From NCBI GenBank assembly GCA_047967505.1, contig CM106538.1: a stretch of 64,000 bases of DNA. The stretch is one strand, 5' to 3'. Under the pieces are notes generated by a model. The model was not told the origin of the DNA. It did not search any database and saw only the letters and a program-made list of their open reading frames with translations. This DNA is from Dipteris shenzhenensis (Eukaryota; Polypodiophyta; Polypodiopsida; Gleicheniales). Shown piece by piece: positions 35,601-46,191 of this stretch; the stretch's first letter is position 1, and every line of letters starts with the position of its first letter. The translations under genes were made by a program, and so were the position numbers.

Positions 35601-38600
35601 GAATAATTGATAAAGGCCATGGTCCCAATATTGTAAAATAATGAGCTAATTTACCTCATTATTTTGGATGAGAGCACGTTAAGCCTTAAAATATTTGGAG
35701 CCCATAAAGCTATGTTAAGCAAACCCTCTAATTGTGAACTAGGGATGCTATTGATGTACTATTAATGCCTCTTTTTGCTTTTCAACTAGATATAAAAAAT
35801 ACTCTAGATGGAAAGAAAGAGCCACCATCTAGAGGGGACCCATGCTGCACCGCTCTTTACTTTGCTTTGTTCCTTTGTTCATGATTTTGGTGATTCATAA
35901 ATGGTTAATTTTCAGTTTCATGATGATGGTATCAAGGCTGATTGAGAGGGGAGGGGGGGGCGGGGCGAAGAGAGAGAAGGGGAGGGGGGGGGGGGGCGGA
36001 GAGAGAGAGAGAGAGAGAGAGAGATTACCTCTTTGACTGTGCAAACAAAATGAACAAAAAAGAAGAGCTCAGTCAGGCAATTAAGCCTCCCAGGTGAGAA
36101 TCTCACTTGGAAATTCTACTTAAACAAAACTGGTGAACGTGCAGCTTTATGTGAAAACCAATCAGCTAGTCCCATACATCAAAATTCGCAGTTAATATAT
36201 GCTCTAAGGTAAACGACAATGGGACAAAGTGGGTTCTACAAACTTTAGCAATAGCCCGCACGACACTGGGCAGACTGCAGCTACACCGTTCCGCAATTAC
36301 TACAACAAGGGCTTCAGCCTTCTACCAAGTGCCTTTGGTTTCTGCAGAGTCCAAGCTGCACATCTACGCAGAGACCGGACTCCGCGCCAACGTCTCAAGA
36401 ATGAGCGCATAGACTACATTGGCTTAATTGGCAACTTTTTCACGGGATCTTTACCTGCAAGCATTGGTATGCTGTCCTAGCTCGATGTGTGAGCAATTAT
36501 CTCAGCAGCACTCTTCTGGCCTCAACCGCAGTTGGGATCGGATACAACTTGACAAGTATGCTTCACTTGTACTTACAAGTTTTCAAACAATGGTAGGCGC
36601 TCCATGAATGGATTCTAAGTCGGTCTCAGGCATAGCCAGAAGAGAAGTCACTGTGAAAGTGCAGCGAATACGGGAGCAAAAACTCAAAGCAGAATATGCA
36701 AACTGAAACAGCATAGAAAAGCGACTGAAAACAGAAGGAAATGCAGAAGAGATAATTGTTGAGAAAACCTCCACGATAAGTTGTACAAGAGTAGCAAGGG
36801 GTGGATCCCAGGCAGAATCTGACCGACCGCCCTGGGTTGACCCAACCTGGACAGGTCAGTTGACCCGAACTTGGTCAGGCCTCTAGTTGACCACTAACTG
36901 GCCTGGTTACTATCCCATATTATGGTCTATACCAGCCTAAACCAGCCTGCTAACACCGCCTCTAGCCCTGGCAAAGTGCCCTCGCTAGACTGAAAACACA
37001 GTGAAAAAGGACTAAAACACTACACCTCTCTTTGGGCAGGCACACCCACATAACAGCCCTCACTATATAATATACATACAAGAGATGGCCTCTACCCCCC
37101 CCCCTCTCAGCTCCTGGATGTAGAATCAACCTCAGGAGCTCAACGATGCACTAAGTAGCAACTCAGGAGGGTTCTACTGGCTTCCGTGGCATCAAAACAT
37201 AATTCACATGCAAGGGCAAGCTCCCTTCTGATGCCTTTCTCCGCACAATATCTTTCAAGAGCATGGGCACAGAATTTGCCTCTTTTGTCAGCCCAAAGAG
37301 CCTTCACAGGCAGCCCAGATTCCTTCTCCCACCAGATCACACAATTCGCGGAACTAGGTAAACGCTAGATCCTTTCGGACCACTAAATACACCCAGGTGA
37401 ATCTACTGCAATCATCAACCAGCAGCATTTCGTGAAGCCTTCTGACCCAGAAGCCTTTGAAAGTAAGCTGCTCTGAAAATCTGATACTTTTTCTAAGTTC
37501 TTAAGTAGAATGAACTAAATGTTCAAGGTTGACCAGTCTCTGGCAGTGAAAATGCTCTGGGATTCTTTTTTTCTAAGAGGGCAGCCCATAGGGAATTCAC
37601 AAGTGCGAGGGAAGGTGGCTCAATACAGATTCGAACAAAGAGCACTATGTAATCGCACATCGGCCCTAAAATTGCAAAACACAAATGCATATCCACTCAA
37701 AGCTCTGCAAAAGATATACCTTATTGAAGACTCTACAATCGCAAATGCTGGACAAGATTCAGCCTTTAGCCTTCATATGAATCGCTCTATGAAAGGGCTA
37801 TCCAACTGTCAATTGATAAGCTGAGCATCACATCTAGAAAACGCTGAGCCTCCAAATGCAGGACTATCCTGCAATTAGAGGCTGACTTACTGGGTAGGAA
37901 ATTGGTCATTAGCCTTCCTGTGCCTCTTCATGATCAGCTCACCTTCCTGCAGACTCCTCTGTGGACACCCATACTTCTTCAATTCTACCTCTTCAAACAA
38001 AAAGGGCTTGTTTGAATCTGTTCTAATTAATACGTGCATCAGGAAGCCTCTTATCACGTTAATCTCTTGTCCTCCTTACAAATTGCTTTCTCCTGCCTTT
38101 CAATTGAGTCAACATGTACAAAGTTTCATTTGAGCAATATATTCTTGGAGTTGATACTTTCTTAACACTGTGCTTCTAATCGAGACCAAAACACTGAGTT
38201 GATGAGTTGAGAAGACTTTGAATCCATCACACCATGGTTCTAATGCAACGCGTTCCCTTTCCCTCTGTTCCAGTAGAGTTTGCAGGGCTTTCTTGCTCTT
38301 TATATTTTCATTTTAAATACATTTATGGCTACGTGATCTCTTTTGATTCGTTCCTTGTTATAACTAAAACGTAAATGAGATCTACGCGTTAGTTTTGGCG
38401 GTTACATGGTGCGCCCATAAACTCCTGCCAATAGTTTCAGAAAATGAGAAGAAAGTTTATAAGTGAGTGCATGGTCCTTAATTAACAAATGTTGGATTCT
38501 CTCCTTATTGTCTTTGCAAAGAAAAGTTTCCGAGACAAGGAAATTTAGCTCTTCAACGTACCAGCAGAGCAGGATAAGCATCGAAATCATCAAGCTTCCA

Positions 38601-39035
38601 CGTTTTCCCCGTCAACGGCTCTGGCAACTACACACAAAAATTATCTATAAGCGCCCACCACTTAAAGCTTTTGTTTTTATTTGGTTGTTCTGTCTTCAAT
38701 TTCGGATTATCTCCGATATGGAACTAAGATTCACCATACGAATGCCAGCTCAAACATGAAGCAAAGGACTCAAAAAACGACCCAATAGCCGGAAAGCGTG
38801 TAAGGACCTCGAAATCAGGGGCACGGGAGGGCAAAGGGATTGTTCTCGATTCGGTTCGGGCAGCTCGGACGAAGAGGCGTGGGGGGCGAGGCAATGAGGC
38901 ATGTTGGGATGAACGGAAGCTGAGGTGCGAGGGGAAGAAGGTAGAGGAAAAGCCATGGGCAAAAGGCAAGAGAGATGTGGAGAGAGGGCAGATGGCCACC
39001 TTGCAGGAAGAGCAAAATGCTGGCAAAGCCGGCAT
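31129..39035 (-). CDS. Chloroplast redoxin (thioredoxin-fold, peroxiredoxin-like), nine exons
   Basis: Exons, 5' to 3' on the minus strand: 39035-38808, 38627-38562, 33196-33116, 32898-32845, 32685-32617, 31669-31607, 31520-31438, 31322-31257, 31159-31129. All eight introns are GT...AG and the phases join, giving 246 residues and a TGA. Residues 1 to about 60 are Ser/Pro/Arg-rich (start MPALPAFCSSCK), a likely plastid transit peptide. Then come APDFE, GKTWKLDDFD, the redox motif MFICNHCPF (CxxC at about 103-106), VVAISSNS, ACTPDFFLF (cis-Pro region, about 177-185), YHGQFDDSRP and a C-terminal SLGCSIKW. This order matches bacterial AhpC/TSA redoxins with a CxxC active site (the PRX-like 1 type); the likely role is thiol-disulfide chemistry in the plastid stroma, and the partner is unknown. 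An in-frame TGA lies upstream of the first ATG. Intron 2 is 5.4 kb and full of repeats; an L1 remnant ends close upstream of the ATG. Confidence 0.93.
31670..32616 (-). other. Intron 5 of the redoxin gene
   Basis: A 947-bp intron with GTGATT donor and GCAG acceptor. It holds the GA/CT microsatellite next to its donor and no recognisable coding or transposon sequence. The small open frames in it (31943-32533) show no domain. Confidence 0.7.
32565..32610. repeat. (GA)n microsatellite beside a splice donor
   Basis: About 23 GA units. On the coding (minus) strand it is a CT run starting a few bases inside intron 5, right after the donor GAG|GTGATT of the exon ending at 32617. Confidence 0.95.
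34408..34751. repeat. About 168-bp tandem duplication
   Basis: Unit starting GGTTGTTATCAACGT and containing GTGTTGGGTTAGTTACTTTAC and GGTATCTTTGTCC, repeated with about 10% divergence (second copy from about 34577). Located in redoxin intron 2; no coding. Confidence 0.85.
35236..35322. repeat. About 44-bp tandem duplication
   Basis: TGCGACAATTATATTTCT ... CAGATATTATAA occurs twice in tandem with minor changes, in redoxin intron 2. Confidence 0.85.
35941..36023. repeat. G-rich purine tract with (GA)n
   Basis: Runs of 7 and 14 G with GA repeats, all purine apart from isolated C. Could form a quadruplex in intron 2 of the redoxin gene (it is the template-opposite strand of the transcript). Confidence 0.85.
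36400..36480 (+). pseudogene. Possible LRR fragment
   Basis: The plus-strand frame contains LIGNFFTGSLPASIGMLS followed by a stop, close to one plant leucine-rich repeat (N.F.G.LP..IG.L). Only about one repeat is present. It may be a fragment of a receptor-kinase gene or chance. Confidence 0.35.
36580..37900 (-). mobile_element. Decayed Ty1/copia element in redoxin intron 2
   Basis: On the minus strand, integrase pieces are readable: MLLVDDCSRFTWVYLVVRKD (about 37440-37370), then EKESGLPVKALWADKRGKF and YCAEKGIRREL (37330-37200), i.e. the second Asp region of the DDE core; the usual DRGGE is DKRGK, so a catalytic context is altered. Downstream at about 37110-37080 is a purine run (GAGAGGGGGGGGGGTAGAGG) that could be a polypurine tract, followed by LTR-like sequence containing TATATAGTGAG. 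The boundaries are not certain. Stops are frequent; reverse transcriptase was not found. Confidence 0.65.
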
Positions 39036-39089
39036 GGCTAGAGAGCATGCCACTCAAGAGCCACACATCTCATGGCGAACTTGGTGTGG

Positions 39090-40830
39090 GTGAATCTCTT
39101 TACACATTCCAGGTGAGTTTTTTAATGATGCTCCCACAGACAATGGGTGGGCATCTCGTTTACACACACGCCACCCATGACCAAACCTTGGTTGTTGCGG
39201 CTATTGGGCAGTGTATGCCCATGGGTAAGCACAATGGGTAGCTGTTGTCTCATGGGGTGCGTCCATTCAAGCCTACTCCCAACTTCCATTGGTTCACCCT
39301 CCAATCCTTTGACAATATGCAGTTGGTTGGCGAAACTTTTAGCAAAATCTCATTTAGAACATCAGACTCTCTATCAGCCAAGGCATAGTTATCCCTCAAA
39401 GCTCCCTGAGTTCTCCAGCATGCACATCTAGGATCCCATAAATGAAACCACACTCTAATGCCTTTCCTATAAAGGGACCTTGCCGCCAGCAGCTCAATCC
39501 ATGCCAGGGCCTTTCCCTAGTAGGTTACCTCCCAGGACCACCATAGGCCTTCCTTCAAACTAGCATCTCCTCTCAACCCCGATCTCCCCTTCCACTTCAT
39601 TAGGGGATTGCAAGCTTTCCATGCATCCACCAAGCCAACAATTAAATCTGATCTTGAAATTTTAACAGGAAGCCACGAACATAGCTCGTTATACCAAGTC
39701 GTCTCCTTCCACACCCCTACCTCTCTGCCTTTAGCATTTTCCAAGAACCATTTACATCAACTCACCCACGGAGCAATACATATAAAACATACGAGGCAAC
39801 CATTTTCCAAGCAATGAAATGTTTTCAAAATTAATATCCAGGACCCCAAGTCCCCCAGCACCTTTAACACGTCCCATGGGATATAAAGCCACTTCCTGTT
39901 ATGCCTATCCTCCGCCCAAATGGAAGCCCTCAAGAGCTTCTCTATCTCAAGTCAGTGACATTTCGAAAACACCATATAGTGGCTAGATACATAGTGGAGG
40001 CTGCTAGCACATGTTAACCACAATAATCCAGACATACCACCCAGGGACTGCGCCATGCCATGCAAAATTTTCTACCAAATCTTATCCTTGAACCAATCCA
40101 ACCTCTGTCGTATGGTAAGGCCAACGCATAATGGCGCACCTAGATATTTGACAACCGTGCCTCTATCTATCCACTTAATTAAAAAGGCATCCAACCACAC
40201 CGATCTTAATCCAGAATTAGTACGAGGCCAACAACAAATTGAACCTAAAACCATGCAAAACTTTTGCATACGCCACATGAATTTTGACTACTATCTCTCG
40301 ATTCCTAGGTGAGCGCTACCATGTCATCCGCAAATGACTGAGGACAATATTGGTCCCCCAAGAAGAGGACAAGCCCCTTAATATTACCCTCTTGCACACC
40401 CTCTCTAATCAGGTGAATCAACGGGATGGTACATACTGTGAACAAGAGAGGTGCTAAGGGGCAACCCTACCTCACAGATCTACAAAGAGGATTGTGACCC
40501 ACTGCTCCACCAAATCAGGCATAACACCGTTGCGGCATTCTGAAAAAGTGCACCATGCAAACCCCATTTCCAAATCCTAATTTGTTTAGCACATCAAGCA
40601 TGTAATCCCAAAGAACCCTATCATAAGCCTCATCAAAATCGAACCCCAACAAAACACATTTCTAACCCAAAGTAGCTGCATAATCCAACACTGACAACAC
40701 ATGCAAAATATTATCATAGATATCACGCCCCTTGATGAAACCGTTATGCTCCCTATCCATAACACCCATGCAAATGTCTTTGATTTTGATATCATAGATA
40801 TCACGTAGGCCTGATGGCCTAACAACGGAG
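39090..40830 (-). pseudogene. L1-type LINE reverse transcriptase and 3' region
   Basis: Minus-strand order: GFIKGRDIYDNILHVLSVLD, VLLGFDFDEAYDRVLWDYM (motif A), GCPLAPLLFTVCTIPLIHL (motif B), SFADDMVAL (motif C, near 40320), KYLGAPLCVGLTIRQRLDW, then WYNELCSWLPVKISRSDL and KACNPLMKWKGRS toward 39600. Frames shift and stops are frequent. It runs to about 39130, close to the redoxin start codon at 39035 on the same strand. Confidence 0.8.
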
Positions 40831-40832
40831 TT

Positions 40833-41068
40833 CTATGTCACTTTTCGAGGTGTAACTAAGCATGATTTTGTGGAAAGGGCTAATTGGGTGATGTTTACAT
40901 GCCAGCTATCAAAAGATGTGAACGTAGGCTTAATAAAGCTTTTCCCCAAGAGGCAGAACAAACTTAAGGGGAGAGATTGGAGACCTATTTCTATGTTGAA
41001 CACCTCATATAAAATCATAGCCAAATCGCTGGCGCGCAGAATCAGAGACATTTGCATTGGCCAAAAGT
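40833..41068 (+). pseudogene. Inverted 5' segment of the same L1 LINE
   Basis: Plus-strand frame with ANWVMFTCQLSKDVNVGLIK, then LFPKRQNKLKGRDWRPISML, then NTSYKIIAKSLARRIRDICI: the region that should lie immediately upstream of GFIKGRDI on the other strand. Its last 20 bp (AATCAGAGACATTTGCATTGG) are matched by the start of the minus-strand segment at about 40790-40770. The two halves are therefore head to head, as in LINE 5' inversions. Confidence 0.8.
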
Positions 41069-41069
41069 A

Positions 41070-43640
41070 AGATAAGTGAGCCGAAATTATCTCAACTAAT
41101 GAACAAACAAGTAAGGACTAAGCTAAAACAGGGTCAAAGAGTCATAATGTCCAAAAAGAAAAAATGATTTAACAATTCCACCCATATCCAGCGAAAACTG
41201 TATAATATAAATAAAAGGGTTACCCATAACTAGAAACATCATAATTTAAATAAAAGGTCACCCATAATTATGTTATCTTCTTTATTCTCCTCAATGGTAG
41301 TAAGAACTACAAAGATCATATACATTCTCAAGCTATGGCTCATTAGTTGTCTCTTTCCATGATAGTCTATACTTAAAGGAAAGCATATTCTATGAAAGCA
41401 ATGATTTTTATCAATGGTGTCACTTTCATATAAGTTTCTCCTAGATAGTTCACCCACTTTCATGTCATGGAAAAATTGTGCATTAAACTATTGCTAAGGG
41501 TTTGCCATTATGTGGTGATCGTGCCCCAATGGAGAGCCGAGCTACAAGGCCATGCTATTGCAGCATGGGCATCCTCAAACCTATCTTGAGGGAAGATTGA
41601 TTGTTGTTGATAAAGATCATTCTTAGTATGCAAACGCATCCATATTGTTCTACTTCCAATGTATAGACCCCCAAGAAATTCCACACCATGTTTAAGCTAG
41701 TTAAAGATTTAAAATTTGCAACAAAAATTTTGGTGGGATATGGTTTCAGCAACCCATGGTTTTGGAACATTTGTTTTGTAAAACCATGGTTTGGGAGGCC
41801 AACTAAGAGAAGCTAAGGATAAATTAAGAGTTATATGCCTAATTATAGTTCATCATGTGCAAATGAATGGTCTAGATGTGATCCCTAGATGCAGTGGTCA
41901 CCTTTCAATGATGTGACCTTTAATGAAATCATTTTTGAGTCCTAATAGAAATTTACATAAAAAATGGATTCCCATGCTTATAACTCTTTGCGTAGATCCC
42001 AATCTCGTTTGGTGCTCTGTGCAAGAGGCTTACCCATGTACCGACGAGAGTATCTACCCATGAGAACACTGTGTGAGAACTGCCATTGGGGGGCTTACGC
42101 TGAACTGTCAAAACCAAGTCATGTGAGAAAGTTTGTGTGCCAAGGATCAAACCTGTAAAATAAAGATGACAACTGAGTGTCGGGCATAGCCAAGAGGTTG
42201 TACAAGGTTGATGTATGTGTGTGGAAAACAATGCCAAAAATAATCAACAATGCGTGACTTTACATGGGTGGCATGTGTGTATGCAAGAAGAATGCAATAA
42301 TCATGAATCCGAGAAAGATCACTCTGCCAAGTGTCACATTGAGGTGTTGAAGTGTCAAATGCCAGGAGAGCTGAACGGGTATCAATGTGTGAATGTGTAC
42401 ACCAATGATAGATCCGATGGGATTAACGCCGCCGGTGGAAACTAATCGGGTAATGTGGCAATGCCTGACTTGGCTTGGTAGACTACACGTCAAATCACAA
42501 AATGCAACAAATGAAATTTATCTTAATTCATTTTATTTGCTAGGTGTGCTGCAATGGATTAGGTGGTTTCGATGATGAGGATGCAATGTTACTGGCCCGT
42601 GGAAATGTCAGATGGCAGATCTAAGGTGCTCAACGCGTAGGGCGCAATTTGGCGAGCAATTTTGCCTTTTGGAGCACTGCAAAATTCCCTCTAGATCAAA
42701 AGATACGGCCCCCGAAAGGACAGCCAATAAGAGAGCAAATGATGAGGTGGCCCAGTGAGTTCATGTGCTCTTACAAAAAGGTGCCTATGAGGCACAATGT
42801 GCTAAGGAGGCACATAATGACATCACATTGTGCTGCCGACAATAACTGAGATCATAACATGACTTTCCTAGTATGCTACAATGCAAGGACCAATCACTAA
42901 TAAGGAGAATTCACCATTTAGGTAAGAAGAGCCAGAAAAACATAACAAAACAGATGCAATTGTGGCCTCTGCCCATGTGGAGGTCTTAACACCAAAGTGA
43001 AAGATCACATACCATTAAGTAATGACAAATTCATGCGACAACCCTTTTACATCCAAAATGGAAAGAACCAGATCAAATTATTAGATATTAATGAGAACAA
43101 AAAGCAAATTGCTACAAGAAGAGATCGCGAAATTGCATACCCCTGTTCAATGGATTGCTACAACCACCAAGTGAAACAATGGGTGTAAAGAACACTTTTC
43201 TGCAAACTCAGGTAAGTGAAGAACCAACCTCTGAGATATTCATAGACACTGAACCATCAACAAGATGGAGGCCACCATAGTCACCTTTTCAGCAATTTGG
43301 ACGGCAAGAATTGTAGGATGTAAACAACAGGAGAATGAAAGACAAAAGGAGCAGCTGTTTCTGCTCCTTTTTATTCATAACGGCTTGAGATGCAGGATAT
43401 ATTTCTTGCACACCAGTAAATGAATTAATATTGTGAGACAACGGAGGTGATGGACGATCTAGAACATGATGCTACACTGATGGAGATGAGATGCAAACAA
43501 TGAAAGGTATAACCATACGGTAAAACCTCAATGAACCAAATACAAGTTTCAACCAAGGTTTTAATCCTAAAGTAAAATGAGAGAAGGACATTTCTATGAT
43601 ATGCGTGCGTGTGCATGTGCGTGTGTGGGGAGGATTTCAC
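41070..43640. other. No recognisable gene
   Basis: Mixed-composition DNA with only short open frames (the longest under 100 codons), none with a domain I can name. A short imperfect duplication (AAATAAAAGG.TACCCATAA) lies at 41205-41275. Confidence 0.5.
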
Positions 43641-43650
43641 AAAAGAGAAG

Positions 43651-43673
43651 TGTGTGTGTGTGTGTGTGTGTGT
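43651..43673. repeat. (GT)n microsatellite
   Basis: Eleven GT units inside a longer GT/CATGTG-rich stretch (43603-43693). Confidence 0.9.
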
Positions 43674-43699
43674 GGATGTGCATTTGCATGTGTGAGAAA

Positions 43700-45635
43700 C
43701 TGAGGCGGAATTACAAGCAACATTAAACAGGGAAATAGCGACAACTCCTTTGTGGAAGCTCTGATCAAGGAACAACCTCATGGCATTTGGTCCACATACA
43801 GATCAACAAGATGGTCGAGGTTGTTTGATGCCATTAGGAAGTGGATTGGGTGATTCAATCTGTTTTTTTTGTTCCTGTCACAATAAACAGTCCATAAAAC
43901 CAGCGTGTTTGATTGTTTTTCCATATTCTTTAGTGGCTAAGTAGAGGCCATATGGGTGTATAGGCTAGCAGAGTTTGGGCTTAATTGAAGCTGTGATGAG
44001 GAAGGAAGAAAAAGCTTCAGCTTAACTTTCTATATACAGATGTACTTTCTCTCCTTCTCTTGCTCTCTAAGAATGTCCCCCTGCCAAAATGAGTACGGTC
44101 AAAGGAAGGAGCAGAGAGAGGTGGAAATAGGCTTCTCTACCAGCCGTCCCTTGGAGTTAATACTCCACTAGTTCCACCTTTCCTTACTTTACAAACATCA
44201 GGTGCCACAGACCCTTTCCCTCTTCATTGAAGTTTGTGGCACCTTAATCCTTACATGACATGCAAGCACCATCGTGCTTGTTTGAGCACATATGCTCCTT
44301 CATCATGAAGTCAGTGGATACATTGTCTAAACTAAAACTGTTAAGAGCCATGACAAAATGGTTGAGCCTTTCACTGAAATACACACTTTCAGCCTCAGTA
44401 GTCCATGGTACCTTGAAGTTAATGAAACTGTGATGGCTTCTACCATCCACCAAGATATACACATTCTTGTCCAAAATGTCAGGAATGGGAGGGCTTGTGC
44501 AATTTCAAGATCCATCAAAGCCACCTCATAAATTAATATCTCAATAGAGTTCACCATCATTTTGAGCAGTTTCCCCAAAATCTTTTTTTCCACAAAGAGA
44601 GAGCTCAGCTCAATGCTCTCCCCATCCATGAAGGAATGCTGATTACGACACTATTCCCCCAAATCCTAATTACCACTTGAGGGAATGATTCCCAGAAGGA
44701 ACAACTTTAGATCCTTCCTACATAACACCTTTACAATCTTGAAGCACTGTAAACGGTGTTGTAGCACTGGCTCTCCAAGCTTCACCTTGTCTTCTTCCTC
44801 CTGGGATTCAGTGAGTTCATTGTCTTGACATCAGCACCCCAGGACGCCCTAACTTTGTAACTCGTGTCCATTTCTCACAAGAAAGGTAGCACTGTCCTGT
44901 CTCTCTCAGCTGAGAATGAAGGAAAACACAAGTTTTAGCAGTATAGTACCACAAGATAACTTTTGTCTGCCTTGATATAGTTGTCCATCTTGCTTGATAG
45001 CTCCCCAAGCTCACTAAAATTCCCTGCAAACTCTTTCTATGACCATCCTGGACTCCCATCGTATTCCATTTATGCAAGACAGCACTTCCTTCCACTGCTT
45101 TTGAAAAGCCAATCAAGAGAGCAATACGCTAGATAAAGGCCAACTTAGTGATGCCATGCATTAAAATGTCCGAATGTAGACAATGTGGCTATATGTGTGT
45201 GTGCATGGGCCTGGGCGAGGGCAGGGGCGGGGGTGCATATGTGCGTGCACGCACGTGTGGACTCTATGCAATCATCAGGTCTTTGATGATCCCTCTGTGC
45301 CAAGTATCATTACTTCTGTGCATCTCTAAGGCCATCATTTTATGATTGTCTACATGCCCGGGATCTGGATTACCCTGATATTTTCCAATGTATGTAGCTG
45401 GCTGTCCCCTTCTTGGGGACTGCTCTTTGTAATATAATGTCAACTGGGAAAAAGAAGTATGTGTGTGTGTGTGGAGGTGGATTTTAGCACATCAGTTTTG
45501 ATGAACAAATAGTTGAAACATTTGAAACAATAGTTGAAACCTCTTAAAGCCAGAAGAACATGTACCCATAGGACCTTGCCCAACAACTTGTCCAGATCCA
45601 GACAATCAAAATGGCTCTGTTTGCTGTTTTTTCAA
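43700..45635. other. Gene-free or unrecognised region downstream of the PPR gene
   Basis: Minus-strand frames at 44629-44327 (100 codons), 44474-44244 and 45116-44817 look mildly protein-like but carry no motif I recognise and have no clear start context. GT-rich stretches lie at 45188-45260 and 45455-45475. Confidence 0.4.
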
Positions 45636-45639
45636 TCCA

Positions 45640-46191
45640 CCTCACAAAATATCCCTAGATGAACAAACATATCCCATCCTTGAGAGAAAAATGAAAGTGC
45701 TTAGCATCCCATCTATATTGAAGGATATTTGGTGGCATGCTCAGGTCGCATGCCGACAAATCCTAGGGAAATGCCAGCTTCTCACTGTGAATTAACTTAC
45801 AGTTCTGCCTCTCCATCATCCATGCCACACACATCTGTCAGGTATATCCATCTCATCTTATAAGCTCTCCAATCTCTTCCTTCACTTCAGGGCGAAGTTT
45901 CTCTTCAACAGATTATTCATGCACCTGGCCATTAATTTCAATATGGGTGAGAACTAATATGAATATACGATTCCTCTTCCTCTCATGTGCTCTTCCCATG
46001 TATCAACAGTGGCATAGATGTGCCATTCCACACACAGACAGCCTCTCAACCATCCATGCCGCACAGCTGTGGCAGACATGTATCCAGCTGCATCCATTCA
46101 TCACAGAAGCTGTCCAGTTTCTTGTGTGAACTTCCTTTGCATGGGGGTGAAATTTGTTCTAAACAACACATTCGTGCACGTTGCCATTGAT
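45640..46191 (-). pseudogene. Decayed E2/DYW domain of the PPR gene
   Basis: Directly after the TGA that ends the PPR frame, the minus strand still reads INGNVHECVV in the same frame (rest of the E2 motif). Further down, across frameshifts, it reads WMQLDTCLPQ or MDAAGYMSAT (E+-like linker), then HSEKLAF (about 45790-45770), and finally AKHFHFSLKDGIC ... GYF (about 45700-45645). HSEKLA, HFHF.KDG.C and the C-terminal DYW-like triplet are hallmarks of the DYW cytidine-deaminase domain. The HxE zinc ligand is still visible as HSE, but the second CxxC is lost to decay. Non-functional. Confidence 0.75.

Larger units (their letters stand above)
33197..38561 (-). other. Large intron 2 of the redoxin gene
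   Basis: A 5365-bp intron (GTACGT ... GCAG) between the exons encoding GKTWKLDDFD and MFICNHCPF. It contains two tandem duplications (34408-34751, 35236-35322), a purine/G tract (35941-36023), a short LRR-like fragment (about 36400-36480) and a decayed minus-strand copia (36580-37900). The other introns of the gene are 86-947 bp, so growth by insertion is the likely reason for its size. Confidence 0.85.

Noticed and set aside
36229-36480. An LRR receptor gene in redoxin intron 2
   Set aside because: Only one repeat-like motif, a stop directly after, and no kinase or further LRR in the area.
38724-39053. Longer N-terminus for the redoxin starting at 39053
   Set aside because: The codon at 39053 is GTG, preceded in frame by TGA; the first ATG is at 39035.
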